This document shows positions 52,520 through 59,422 of a stretch of 59,422 bases of DNA, one piece after another. Within the stretch, counting starts at the first letter, position 1, and every line of letters begins with the position of its first letter. The notes beneath the pieces were generated by a model. It searched no databases. It saw only the letters and a program-made list of their open reading frames with translations, and was not told where the DNA came from. This stretch comes from Bacteroidales bacterium. Lineage in GTDB: Bacteria > Bacteroidota > Bacteroidia > Bacteroidales > P3. Both the position numbers and the translations under genes were made by a program. The stretch is from positions 1 to 59,422 of the forward strand of contig SFPR01000010.1 of the NCBI GenBank assembly GCA_004551865.1, in the 5' to 3' direction.

Positions 52520-53758
52520 CTATCCGTATTGTATGACAGAGAGACGCTCCGGTGCAAAGACTTCTCGGGCGACCTCGGCAATCTGACTGCAAGACACTTG
52601 CTCGACCTGCCTGCACACTTCTTTCAAGGGAGTAATCTTTCCGAAATTAAGAAGAGTTTTTCCCATGGCAAGCATTTCTGTTTGATTTTGGTCCGCATTC
52701 ACCACAAGCTGTCCTATCAATTGATTTTTGAAACGAGAAAGGCTTTTGTTGCAAAAAGGTTTGAGTATCATGTTTTCAAGTTCCTTTTTGATAAGGTCTA
52801 TTGTCTTTGAGGTATGTCGCTTATCTGTTGAAGCATATACCGAGAACACTCCGCTGTCATAGTATGCCGTATAGGCAGATTCAATAGCGTATGTAAAGCC
52901 ATAGCGTTCTCTTATGTGCATATTAAGATAGGAGTTCATAGCTCCGCTTCCCAATATGTTGTTAAGAAGAGAGAAAGCAACCTTTTGAGCACTTCGGTAA
53001 GAGTATGCCCGATTGCCCACAATGATATGCGACTGGTAGGTATCTCTTTCGAGAGTTATTGTCTTGGGAGAGTAAGCAGGTGGAGATTGTCGGCGATGAG
53101 TTTTTCGGCTTGCAGGTTCTGTCCCCAAGAACTTCTCACAAAGAGCAAACCATTTGTCGCTCGGAGTGGAGGTAATGGCAGAAAGCACCATGTTGTCGGT
53201 GGTATAGTTGTTTGAAACGAACGTTCTGAGTTTTTCGCTGCTCATTGCCTCCACCCTTTTGGGTGTTCCGAGAATGAGACGTCCCAAACCATTGTTGCCA
53301 AACACCATTTGCTCAAAGTCATCGAAGATTTGCTCCGAAGGAGTGTCCAAATAGGAGTTTATCTCATCGAGGATAACCTCCTTTTCTTTTTCCACTCCGC
53401 GAGAGGGAAAGTCGGAATGAAACACTATGTCTGCCAAAAGGTCGAGAAATCTCTCGTGATATTGCTGCAAGTAGAGACCATAAACACAGGTTTCTTCCTT
53501 TGTGGTAAAGGCATTGAGTTCTCCGCCCACTCCGTCTATGCAACCGAGAATTTGAAAGCCCTTTCGTTTCTTTGTTCCCTTAAATAAGCAATGTTCCACA
53601 AAGTGTGCAGTGCCGTTTTCGGCTTGTTTCTCGTCGCGAGAGCCGACTCCTATGGTCAGACCGCAATGAGAAACTGCCGAAGGGGTATATCGGTGAACCA
53701 ACCTTATGCCGTTTGAAAGTGTATGGTAGGTGTAGGGATATTCTTCTATCCTTATCAT
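52520..53758 (-). CDS. M16 family (pitrilysin-like) zinc peptidase
   Basis: 412 residues, a half-size M16 subunit. The inverted zinc motif is HFVEH (H52, E55, H56) in TAHFVEHCLFKGTKKR. The third ligand is E132, 76 residues after H56 as expected, in EVILDEINSYLD. The C-terminal inactive domain includes RERYGFTYAIESAYTAYYDS, matching the R/Y substrate-binding pair. No signal peptide, so cytosolic. It ends a four-gene operon (kinase-kdsB-SPOR-M16) and follows the SPOR gene by 16 bases. Resembles the processing-peptidase/PqqL branch; substrates unknown. Confidence 0.92.
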   Translation of the reverse strand: MIRIEEYPYTYHTLSNGIRLVHRYTPSAVSHCGLTIGVGSRDEKQAENGTAHFVEHCLFKGTKKRKGFQILGCIDGVGGELNAFTTKEETCVYGLYLQQYHERFLDLLADIVFHSDFPSRGVEKEKEVILDEINSYLDTPSEQIFDDFEQMVFGNNGLGRLILGTPKRVEAMSSEKLRTFVSNNYTTDNMVLSAITSTPSDKWFALCEKFLGTEPASRKTHRRQSPPAYSPKTITLERDTYQSHIIVGNRAYSYRSAQKVAFSLLNNILGSGAMNSYLNMHIRERYGFTYAIESAYTAYYDSGVFSVYASTDKRHTSKTIDLIKKELENMILKPFCNKSLSRFKNQLIGQLVVNADQNQTEMLAMGKTLLNFGKITPLKEVCRQVEQVSCSQIAEVAREVFAPERLSVIQYG

Positions 53759-53774
53759 TATCCCTTGTGTGGTT

Positions 53775-55283
53775 CTATCTGCTTATGACGTAATATTCGC
53801 CTCCCAAACTCTCGGTCATCTTTGCCATAAGGTCGTTTGCTTCTTTCAAGGTGCGACGAGAGCCGTAACTTACATAGTAAATAGGTGTTCCGCTCTTGAC
53901 TTTGCTAAGCACATAGCTGTCATAACCGAGGCTTTTGGCTTTTCGGGCAAGTCTTTCGGCATTTGCCTTGTTGGTAAACGAGCCTCCGATGACGTCAAAT
54001 CCCAACTTGGAATAGTTTTGCACCACAACAGGCGAATTGTCTTCGCTTGCAGGCTTTGGAGCAGGGGTAGTGGTATTTTCTTTCTTCTCCGATTTTTTGG
54101 CAACCTGCTTTTTGGCAGTGTTTGTCGGGCTTGTCTGTGGTTTTTGAGGCTTTGCCGGCTCAACAACTTCCTCTTGCAAAGGAACAATCTCTTCTTCTGT
54201 TGTTTCGCTTTCGGCAATCTCTTCAACAACCGCAGGAGTTTCGACAGCCGGAGCCGCAAGTTTGACAGGCTTTGCCTGAGGTGTTATGTAGTAAGCAAGC
54301 CTTTCTGTTATTGGTTTCAAGAATGGCTTGTCGGGAAGGGCGTTAAAGTAGAACGCAAGCACAAATCCTCCGCAACAAAGCAACAAGAAAAGCAATATAA
54401 TCAACACTGTGATAAGTATTCTCTTGCGACGTTTCTTTGCTTTCTTGCGACGTTTGCGTTCTTCTTTTTCCAAACGTAGGCGTTCTTTCTCCTGCTCTTT
54501 TTGGCGTTTGTTTTCTTCTATTATTGCCTGAGCTTGTTCTCTCACGCTTTGGCTTTGAGGTGTTATGTCCTCAATTTCTACTTCTTTTTCGATTGGTTGC
54601 AGTTCTGCCTCTTGCTCGGGAGTTGTATCGACTTGCAGTTCTTCTTCTACTTCTTGCTCCGGTTCGGGAGTGTCAATCTCTTCTGCTATCACGGCTTCGG
54701 TATGAGAGACTGTTTCGTGAGGGAGTTCCTCCTCGGGGAGCTGTTGCTCTTTTGGTTCTTCAACAAGCTCTTGCGATTGCTCCTGTTCCTTTGGCTGCTT
54801 GGCAAGCGGCTCTTGCGGAAGGTCTTCAAGCGGTTCTCTTGTGCGGATTGGTTCTATCTTTTCTTCCACATCAAATGTTTTGACGTTCTTCAAGGTCGAA
54901 AAAGCAAAAGCATCGTCCAACAGATTTTGCATCTGAGGCACAAAAACGTAAGCTCCCGAAAAATCTTTTGACATTTCGCCCAAAGCACCTATCTTACATT
55001 TTTGCCCCAAATCCAATTTCTCTTTCACCGATTGGGTATATTGCTTAATCCATACAAGAGCTGTCTGCTCAGATATAAATTCCTTTTCTGCCATACTTCT
55101 CACAAAAGTCATGTCTCCGCTTTCTTCTTGTTTGAAAGCAATACTTCTGCAAGGAGGTTCTATTGTCCCCGTAAGGGGAGATATTGTTGCCGACTGCCGA
55201 CAAGCGACAAATGTTCCCAATCCGGGCAATTCGGCTCTATCTTGGTTGTGCAAGAATTCAAATAAATCGACTGCTACGTTCAT
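53775..55283 (-). CDS. CCDC81-HU and SPOR domain membrane protein
   Basis: 502 residues. Residues 1-130 form a pair of HU-like CCDC81 domains (LGTFVACRQSATISPLTGTI, IGALGEMSKDFSGAYVFVP). An acidic Glu/Gln/Pro-rich linker runs to about 245, then a highly basic coiled stretch (KRQKEQEKERLRLEKEERKR), a membrane helix at 289-311, and a periplasmic part with a C-terminal SPOR domain (about 425-502, GFDVIGGSFTNKANAERLARK). SPOR domains bind denuded septal peptidoglycan. The cytosolic HU-like end suggests a link between DNA or other partner and the division site, which is inference. Third gene of the operon. Confidence 0.88.
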   Translation of the reverse strand: MNVAVDLFEFLHNQDRAELPGLGTFVACRQSATISPLTGTIEPPCRSIAFKQEESGDMTFVRSMAEKEFISEQTALVWIKQYTQSVKEKLDLGQKCKIGALGEMSKDFSGAYVFVPQMQNLLDDAFAFSTLKNVKTFDVEEKIEPIRTREPLEDLPQEPLAKQPKEQEQSQELVEEPKEQQLPEEELPHETVSHTEAVIAEEIDTPEPEQEVEEELQVDTTPEQEAELQPIEKEVEIEDITPQSQSVREQAQAIIEENKRQKEQEKERLRLEKEERKRRKKAKKRRKRILITVLIILLFLLLCCGGFVLAFYFNALPDKPFLKPITERLAYYITPQAKPVKLAAPAVETPAVVEEIAESETTEEEIVPLQEEVVEPAKPQKPQTSPTNTAKKQVAKKSEKKENTTTPAPKPASEDNSPVVVQNYSKLGFDVIGGSFTNKANAERLARKAKSLGYDSYVLSKVKSGTPIYYVSYGSRRTLKEANDLMAKMTESLGGEYYVISR

Positions 55284-55294
55284 TCTTCTGTATT

Positions 55295-56047
55295 TTATTG
55301 TTTATCCAACATTTCGTTTACTCTTTCCAAATCTTCGGGAGTATCGACGCCTATGCTCTCAAAGTCTGTTTCGGTTACATCAATCCGATAACCGTTTTCC
55401 AACCAGCACAACTGCTCCAAGCTCTCGGCTTTTTCCAAAGGGGAGGTTTCCAAAGCCACAATCTTGTGCAGAACGCTGCTTTTGTAAGCATACAATCCTA
55501 TGTGCTTATAATATATATGGTATTGGAGGTACTCGCTCTCGCTTCTGCCTCTCTGATATGGGATTATGTTTCTCGAAAAGTATATTGCCCTGTTTTGAGA
55601 CCAAACAACCTTGACACAATTCGGGTTTTGCAACTCTTCAAGTTTGGTTATTCTCTTTGCGAGAGTGCCTATTTGACAATCCTTATCCTCAAACAGAGAG
55701 ATAACTGCCGACAGCTGCGAAGCATCAACAAGAGGCTCGTCTCCCTGAACGTTTACCACCAAATCAAATCGCTCACCCCTTGCCTCCAAAGCCGACAATA
55801 CCGCCTCACATCGCTTGGTTCCGCAACTCAACAGGCTTGAAGTCATCATTGCCTCGCCTCCCAAAGATACAACTGCGGCAACTATCCTTTCGTCATCGGT
55901 TGCCACCACAACTTTGTCGAACAATCCCGAAGCCTTGACGGCATCATAAACCCACATAACCATGGGTTTGTCTTTCAAAAGTGCCAAGGGCTTTCCGGGA
56001 AATCGGCTGCTGGCATAGCGTGCAGGTATTATGGCTATCTTTTTCAT
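55295..56047 (-). CDS. kdsB: 3-deoxy-manno-octulosonate cytidylyltransferase (KdsB)
   Basis: 250 residues. Activates Kdo to CMP-Kdo for lipid A core synthesis. IAIIPARYASSRFPGKPLALL is the CTP-binding signature; VVVATDDERI, NVQGDEPLVD and HIGLYAYKSSVL are further conserved blocks. The start overlaps the stop of the deoxynucleoside kinase gene by four bases. The SPOR gene begins 11 bases downstream. Together with lptE this indicates an LPS-bearing outer membrane. Confidence 0.97.
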   Translation of the reverse strand: MKKIAIIPARYASSRFPGKPLALLKDKPMVMWVYDAVKASGLFDKVVVATDDERIVAAVVSLGGEAMMTSSLLSCGTKRCEAVLSALEARGERFDLVVNVQGDEPLVDASQLSAVISLFEDKDCQIGTLAKRITKLEELQNPNCVKVVWSQNRAIYFSRNIIPYQRGRSESEYLQYHIYYKHIGLYAYKSSVLHKIVALETSPLEKAESLEQLCWLENGYRIDVTETDFESIGVDTPEDLERVNEMLDKQ

Positions 56048-56658
56048 TTGAACAATCCGTTGGTTTCTGCTTCTATCATCGAAACAACCTTACCGAAATC
56101 TTCCTTGCTGTCGATAATGTTAAGTTCATCGATATTCAAAATGAGCTTATTGCCCTCATATTTCTCTATCCAAGTGTCATAACGTTCGTTAAGCGAGGTT
56201 ATGTAGTCGAGCCTTATGCTGCTTTCGTATTCTCTTCCGCGTTTGGCAATCTGACTTACCAGCGTAGGCACAGATGCTTTGAGATAAAGAAGCAAATCCG
56301 GCGGATTGATAAAAGAGTTCAGCAACTCAAAGAGAGCAAGATAGGTTTCGTAATCACGAGTGTTGAGAAGTCCCATTGCGTGAAGGTTGGGTGCAAAAAT
56401 ATAAGCGTCTTCGTACAACGTCCTATCCTGAACCGTATTTTCGTAACAGTTTCTCACGTCGATAACGTGCTTAAATCTTTTGTGCAGAAAGTATATCTGC
56501 AAATTGAAAGACCAACGCCTCATATCCTCATAAAAGTTGGCTATGTAGGGATTGTCATCTACTTGTTCGTATATGGCAGTCCACTTGAAATGACGTGCCA
56601 ACATTTCTGTCAATGTAGTCTTTCCGCTACCTATGTTCCCTGCTATTGCAATGTGCAT
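56044..56658 (-). CDS. Deoxynucleoside kinase
   Basis: 204 residues of the dNK family (deoxyadenosine/deoxyguanosine kinase-like). P-loop IAIAGNIGSGKTTLTEML, catalytic and base-binding EQVDDNPYIANFYEDMRRWSFNLQ split across E31 and following, the DRTLYEDAYIFAPN motif with catalytic Arg, and the lid region RGREYESSIRLDYI. Phosphorylates salvaged deoxynucleosides in the cytosol; preferred base cannot be read from sequence. First gene of the operon with kdsB (ATGA overlap), and driven by the promoter at 56724-56754. Confidence 0.92.
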   Translation of the reverse strand: MHIAIAGNIGSGKTTLTEMLARHFKWTAIYEQVDDNPYIANFYEDMRRWSFNLQIYFLHKRFKHVIDVRNCYENTVQDRTLYEDAYIFAPNLHAMGLLNTRDYETYLALFELLNSFINPPDLLLYLKASVPTLVSQIAKRGREYESSIRLDYITSLNERYDTWIEKYEGNKLILNIDELNIIDSKEDFGKVVSMIEAETNGLFK

Positions 56659-56723
56659 ACCTTCTTTGTTTTTTCTCTGTGGCAGAACATTTTCTCATTT
56701 TGAACAATGCTCCAAACCAAGTG

Positions 56724-56754
56724 CAAAGATATAAATAAAATGTGAAAACACAAA
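56724..56754 (-). promoter_or_regulatory. Promoter of the kinase-kdsB-SPOR-M16 operon
   Basis: Minus strand: TTTG (56754-56751), 19-base spacer, TATCTTTG (56731-56724). Close to consensus; leader of about 58 bases. Confidence 0.8.
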
Positions 56755-56960
56755 AACAACAAGCTTTCTCTTGACAAAACGCCATCCCGAAGCACAAATA
56801 AAAAAGATTGTTTCATGTCTTGCAAAGAAGGTTTCCGAAAGAGGGTTTCTCATGCCGAAACAAATAAAAATCATTTCCCTTATTTAACATTTGAACTACA
56901 CATATTGTTAAGGACAATCCTAACAGCAATTCTTGATGTGTTTTGGGCAAAAACGGAGAT

Positions 56961-57111
56961 TTTTTGTTGCAAGTCTTCGTCTTTTTGTTGCAAGTCTTCG
57001 TCTTTTTGTTGCCAAAGTGGAGATACTATACACAAAAGTCAGACTTTTTAAGGCAAAAGACCGACTTTTTATGGAAAATTGTCAGATTTTTATCGAAAAT
57101 ATCGGCGTTTT
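56961..57111. repeat. 21-bp phased T-tract array
   Basis: TTTTTGTTGCAAGTCTTCGT plus C is repeated exactly twice (56961-56981, 56982-57002) and begun a third time. T4-T5 runs start at 56961, 56982, 57003, 57045, 57066, 57087 and 57108, all on a 21-bp grid with only 57024 missing. The phase leads into array 7. Such helically phased A/T-tracts are expected to bend DNA. Confidence 0.85.
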
Positions 57112-57175
57112 AATCACCGGAAATCGCCGTTTTATTTTGAAAAAACGCCGTTTTATTTTCACGAAACGGCGATTT
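57099..57175. repeat. 21-bp phased palindrome array 7 (four units)
   Basis: Cores at 57103, 57125, 57146 and 57167; intervals 22, 21, 21. The third unit is the intact 13-bp form, the others have one changed arm. It is the only array with a 22-bp interval. Confidence 0.88.
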
Positions 57176-57457
57176 ATTTTCGTAATTGCATAAAATCAGC
57201 CGTTTTTACAGAGCCTGTTTCTTTCGATTGTTTCAATCGATTGTGATATTCTGCCGAAAGAAACGCTCTATTTGGGGCTTAAAATCTTCCAAATGTTAAA
57301 ATCCAAAGAACAATACCGCCAAACCTTACTGAAAATAAGTCTTATATATAAATTACATCTCTCACAATTTATACTCTCTGCCTGCTCTAAAAATGATAAA
57401 TCGGGACATTTGAAATTCGCTTCGAGAGTTTCAAACAGCAAAAAGCCCGATTGTTGT

Positions 57458-57487
57458 TTTGTATGTTTGAAAAAAGTCATAACTTTG
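57458..57487 (+). promoter_or_regulatory. Promoter of the DUF362 gene
   Basis: TTTG (57458-57461), 18-base spacer, TAACTTTG (57480-57487). Predicted start near 57494, within the hairpin at 57493-57510. Confidence 0.7.
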
Positions 57488-57492
57488 CAGTC

Positions 57493-57510
57493 CCGATTGG
57501 CAACAATCGG
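57493..57510 (+). promoter_or_regulatory. Hairpin at the 5' end of the DUF362 transcript
   Basis: CCGATTG (57493-57499), loop GCAA, CAATCGG (57504-57510), then CATTTTTG. The GNRA-like loop and position at the predicted +1 suggest a 5' stabilising stem or a short attenuator. Confidence 0.45.
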
Positions 57511-57552
57511 CATTTTTGGAACAAATTACATAATTAACAACAGCTTTTCAAG

Positions 57553-58659
57553 ATGAAAAAGATAACAATGTTGCTCTGCCTTATGGCTTTTGCCTGCATG
57601 GGTGCGAAAGCTCAAAGGATAGACCAAAAAGATTACCACGGACAAAAAGACGTTTCAGTCGTTTACTTTATCAAAGAAATCACTCCCGAGAATGTTTTGA
57701 AACTTTATGAGGCTTTGGGCGAAGAACCTAAGGGTAAAATCGGAGTAAAACTGCACTTTGGCGAGAAAGGAAACAAAAACTTTCTCAATCCCGAACTCAC
57801 GAGACCGCTTATGAAGAAAACAAATGCCACTTGGGTCGAAACGAACGTGTTGTATGTGGGCGAAAGACGATATACCGACAAACATTTGGCTCTTGCCGCC
57901 GAACATGGTTTTACCTTTGCTCCGATAGACATCTTGGACAGTGAGGGCGAAATTGACATTCCGACCACAAACATGGGCTTAAAGCACTACAAGAGCGTCA
58001 AGTTAGGCAAACACTTTATGGACTATGACAACTATATCATCTATACCCACTTCAAAGGTCATGGTTCGGCAGGCTTTGGAGGAGCGATAAAAAATCTTGC
58101 AATGGGATTTGCCTCACCGGGAGGGAAAATGGCTCAACACGCAAGCGATTATCCTCAAATAAATTCTCCCGAAAAATGTGTGGGTTGTGCAAACTGTGTC
58201 CGAAATTGTCCTGCGGCTGCACTGAGCCTTGACGGCGGCATTCACATCGACACCACCAAGTGCATAGGTTGTGCAAAATGTATTGCAGAATGTCCTTTGA
58301 AGTTATTTTCTCCAAGTCAGGTCGAACTACCCGGCAGCACCTTTATGGAAAGACTTGTAGAGTATGCCTACGTTGCTTGGAAAACCAAACCAATGGTCTT
58401 TATCAATGTATTGGCAAACATATCTGCTTCGTGCGATTGCTCTTCGAGAGCGCCAAAACCTTTTTGCGACGACATAGGAATGCTTGCTTCCAAAGACATT
58501 GTTGCTATCGACCAAGCATCGTTTGACTTGGTTGCCGAGAAACACAAATGTGATGACCCCTTCCTCAAAGAGAGCGGAAAAAGCGGACTAAGCCAGTTGG
58601 ATTATGCCCAATCGCTCGGCATGGGAAACCGCAAATATGTTTTGATTGAGATAAAATAG
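57553..58659 (+). CDS. Exported DUF362 protein with two 4Fe-4S clusters
   Basis: 368 residues. A Sec-type signal peptide (ITMLLCLMAFACMGAKA) precedes the DUF362 domain (GVKLHFGEKGNKNFLNPEL, THFKGHGSAGFGGAIKNLAMG). A ferredoxin module has two cluster motifs: C209-x2-C212-x2-C215-x3-C219 and C237-x2-C240-x2-C243-x3-C247. The C-terminal region is a second DUF362 part (NVLANISASCDCSS, DIGMLASKDIVAIDQ). The reaction is unknown; electron transfer is likely. Most such proteins are cytosolic or Tat-exported, so the Sec signal is noteworthy. Confidence 0.88.
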   Translation: MKKITMLLCLMAFACMGAKAQRIDQKDYHGQKDVSVVYFIKEITPENVLKLYEALGEEPKGKIGVKLHFGEKGNKNFLNPELTRPLMKKTNATWVETNVLYVGERRYTDKHLALAAEHGFTFAPIDILDSEGEIDIPTTNMGLKHYKSVKLGKHFMDYDNYIIYTHFKGHGSAGFGGAIKNLAMGFASPGGKMAQHASDYPQINSPEKCVGCANCVRNCPAAALSLDGGIHIDTTKCIGCAKCIAECPLKLFSPSQVELPGSTFMERLVEYAYVAWKTKPMVFINVLANISASCDCSSRAPKPFCDDIGMLASKDIVAIDQASFDLVAEKHKCDDPFLKESGKSGLSQLDYAQSLGMGNRKYVLIEIK

Positions 58660-58666
58660 ATTGTCG

Positions 58667-59422
58667 GTGAACTACTTTCGGACTTTGCTTGCTGCTTTTG
58701 TCATTGTAAACCTTGTGGGAATATCGCTCACAAGCTGCATAAGAGAAGAAGACTATGCAGACGGCAATGGTGTAGAACTGAAATTTGGCAACGATACGGT
58801 ATCTTTCGACACCATTTTCACCACCGTGAGTTCGCTAACCAAGATCCTTATGGTGTATAACGACGAAAGCAAACCGATAAAGATTGACAGAATAAGTCTG
58901 AGGGAGGGAGCAGCAAGTTTTTTCCGCCTCAACATTGACGGAACGACCGACTTGGTCGCAAAAGACGTGGAAATAGGAGCCAAAGACAGCTTATATATAT
59001 TTGTAAAGGTCGAACTAAATCCAAATAACCAATCAAACCCGCTGCTGATTGAAGATGAAATTTTGTTTTCCTTCAATGGCAAAACACAAAGCGTTGTTTT
59101 GCAAGCCTACGGACAAGATGCCTACTATCACAAACCTACACACTTTTTGCTAAGTCGAAACTCCTCCTCGCCAAGCGGTTATGATACTATATGGTATTCG
59201 CTTGTCAATGAGGGCGGAGAGCAGGCGGGATATGTGGAAAGCGGCAATGAAATACGTTGGAAGAACGACAAACCTCATGTAATTCTCGGAACTTGCGTTG
59301 TCGATTCGGCTTTCACCCTCAACCTTTCGGCAGGCACTACAATACATCTTGACAAAAATTCGGAGTTCTGGGTATATACGGGCGGAACTCTCAATGCCAC
59401 GGGAGATATTGCCTCACCTATT
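58667..59422 (+). CDS. Lipoprotein, C-terminus beyond window
   Basis: An open frame begins with GTG at 58667 (TTG 58661 in frame), 8 bases after the DUF362 stop, and runs off the right edge. The N-terminus NYFRTLLAAFVIVNLVGI leads to a lipobox-like LTSC. The mature part VELKFGNDTVSFDTIFTTV, then KPIKIDRISL and a beta-rich run ending GTTIHLDKNSEFWVYTGG, resembles Bacteroidota surface lipoproteins whose C-terminal part is often a beta-helix. Function unknown; likely cotranscribed with the DUF362 gene. Confidence 0.7.
   Translation, partial: MNYFRTLLAAFVIVNLVGISLTSCIREEDYADGNGVELKFGNDTVSFDTIFTTVSSLTKILMVYNDESKPIKIDRISLREGAASFFRLNIDGTTDLVAKDVEIGAKDSLYIFVKVELNPNNQSNPLLIEDEILFSFNGKTQSVVLQAYGQDAYYHKPTHFLLSRNSSSPSGYDTIWYSLVNEGGEQAGYVESGNEIRWKNDKPHVILGTCVVDSAFTLNLSAGTTIHLDKNSEFWVYTGGTLNATGDIASPI

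Larger units (their letters stand above)
56659..57552. other. Large divergent intergenic region
   Basis: 894 bases with no gene. It holds the kinase operon promoter, a 21-bp phased T-tract array (56961-57111) that runs into palindrome array 7 (57099-57175), an inverted repeat AATCGGG/CCCGATT (57399-57405 with 57446-57452), the DUF362 promoter and a leader hairpin. Short open frames here merely translate the 21-bp repeats. Confidence 0.7.

Noticed and set aside
5979..57175. The four-unit arrays as CRISPR arrays
   Set aside because: The repeat is only 13 bp, spacers are 8 bp and similar to each other, each array has just four units, and no cas gene is present.
5979..57175. The arrays as ordinary terminators
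   Set aside because: Units are 13-bp palindromes with almost no loop; several arrays lie in divergent promoter regions, and normal hairpin-plus-T terminators are found separately.
56815..57193. Two short plus-strand open frames with repeated CKSSSF or FVASLRL units
   Set aside because: The peptide repeats are simple translations of the 21-bp DNA repeat; 21 is a multiple of three, so the frame stays open by default.
1..59422. tRNA, rRNA, transposase or integrase genes that could mark a genomic island
   Set aside because: None was seen by eye, although short RNA genes can be missed without a covariance search.

Overview
This window is a chromosomal segment of a Bacteroidota bacterium, most likely of the order Bacteroidales. 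The evidence is the set of families present: type IX secretion (T9SS) C-terminal sorting domains, an S46 dipeptidyl-peptidase, an LptE plus DUF2723/GT117 pair, a CCDC81-HU/SPOR protein and a 4Fe-4S DUF362 protein. In addition, at least a dozen genes are preceded by the Bacteroidota promoter pattern TTTG-N18..21-TAnnTTTG. No rRNA, tRNA, CRISPR array or transposase gene was seen.

Layout. 1-5.8 kb (minus): a truncated secreted HExxH protein, pepD, ispE, htpG. 6.2-14.6 kb (plus): surface-polysaccharide genes (pyruvyltransferase-like protein, GT2, rmlA, rfbB, a nucleotide-sugar dehydrogenase) running into uvrA. 14.6-19.5 kb: an outer-membrane barrel protein and two DUF5683-like paralogues that bracket a two-gene AAA ATPase/TOPRIM module resembling PARIS or AbiL-type phage defence. 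20-29 kb (minus): dnaK, DUF2723/GT117, lptE, a T9SS cargo protein, a large TPR-like protein. 29-35.4 kb (plus): a 1404-residue T9SS M6 metalloprotease, nadC, a YihY/BrkB protein. 35.4-40.8 kb: an AraC regulator facing a barrel protein and an 11-residue-repeat protein, then a Schlafen/AlbA_2 ATP-binding protein between two ~190-bp direct repeats, then a small lipoprotein. 41-45.8 kb (plus): rnr, purD, thyA, folA. 46.1-48.7 kb (minus): an outer-membrane protein frameshifted at a G8 tract, and a second two-gene ATPase module whose partner looks like a PD-(D/E)XK nuclease. 49-56.7 kb (minus): operon S46 peptidase-FKBP-phosphopantetheinyl transferase, and operon deoxynucleoside kinase-kdsB-SPOR protein-M16 peptidase. 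57.5-59.4 kb (plus): exported DUF362 ferredoxin and a truncated lipoprotein.

The most unusual feature is a family of seven intergenic arrays. Each has four copies of a 13-bp near-palindrome (AAAACG-S-CGTTTT) placed exactly 21 bp apart, with a single 22-bp exception among 21 intervals. In the array near 57.1 kb the 21-bp phase continues upstream as evenly spaced T-tracts. The arrays are roughly 8-11 kb apart, and three of the accessory modules lie beside them. Each of these modules is also bounded by direct repeats: 13 bp around the AAA/TOPRIM pair, ~190 bp around the Schlafen gene, 14 bp around the AAA/nuclease pair. I do not recognise this array family. It could be a binding platform for an architectural protein, or an insertion hotspot or repeat element.

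Most of the other genes are ordinary housekeeping functions: isoprenoid, purine, thymidylate/folate and NAD synthesis, chaperones, LPS Kdo activation, DNA repair, RNA decay.
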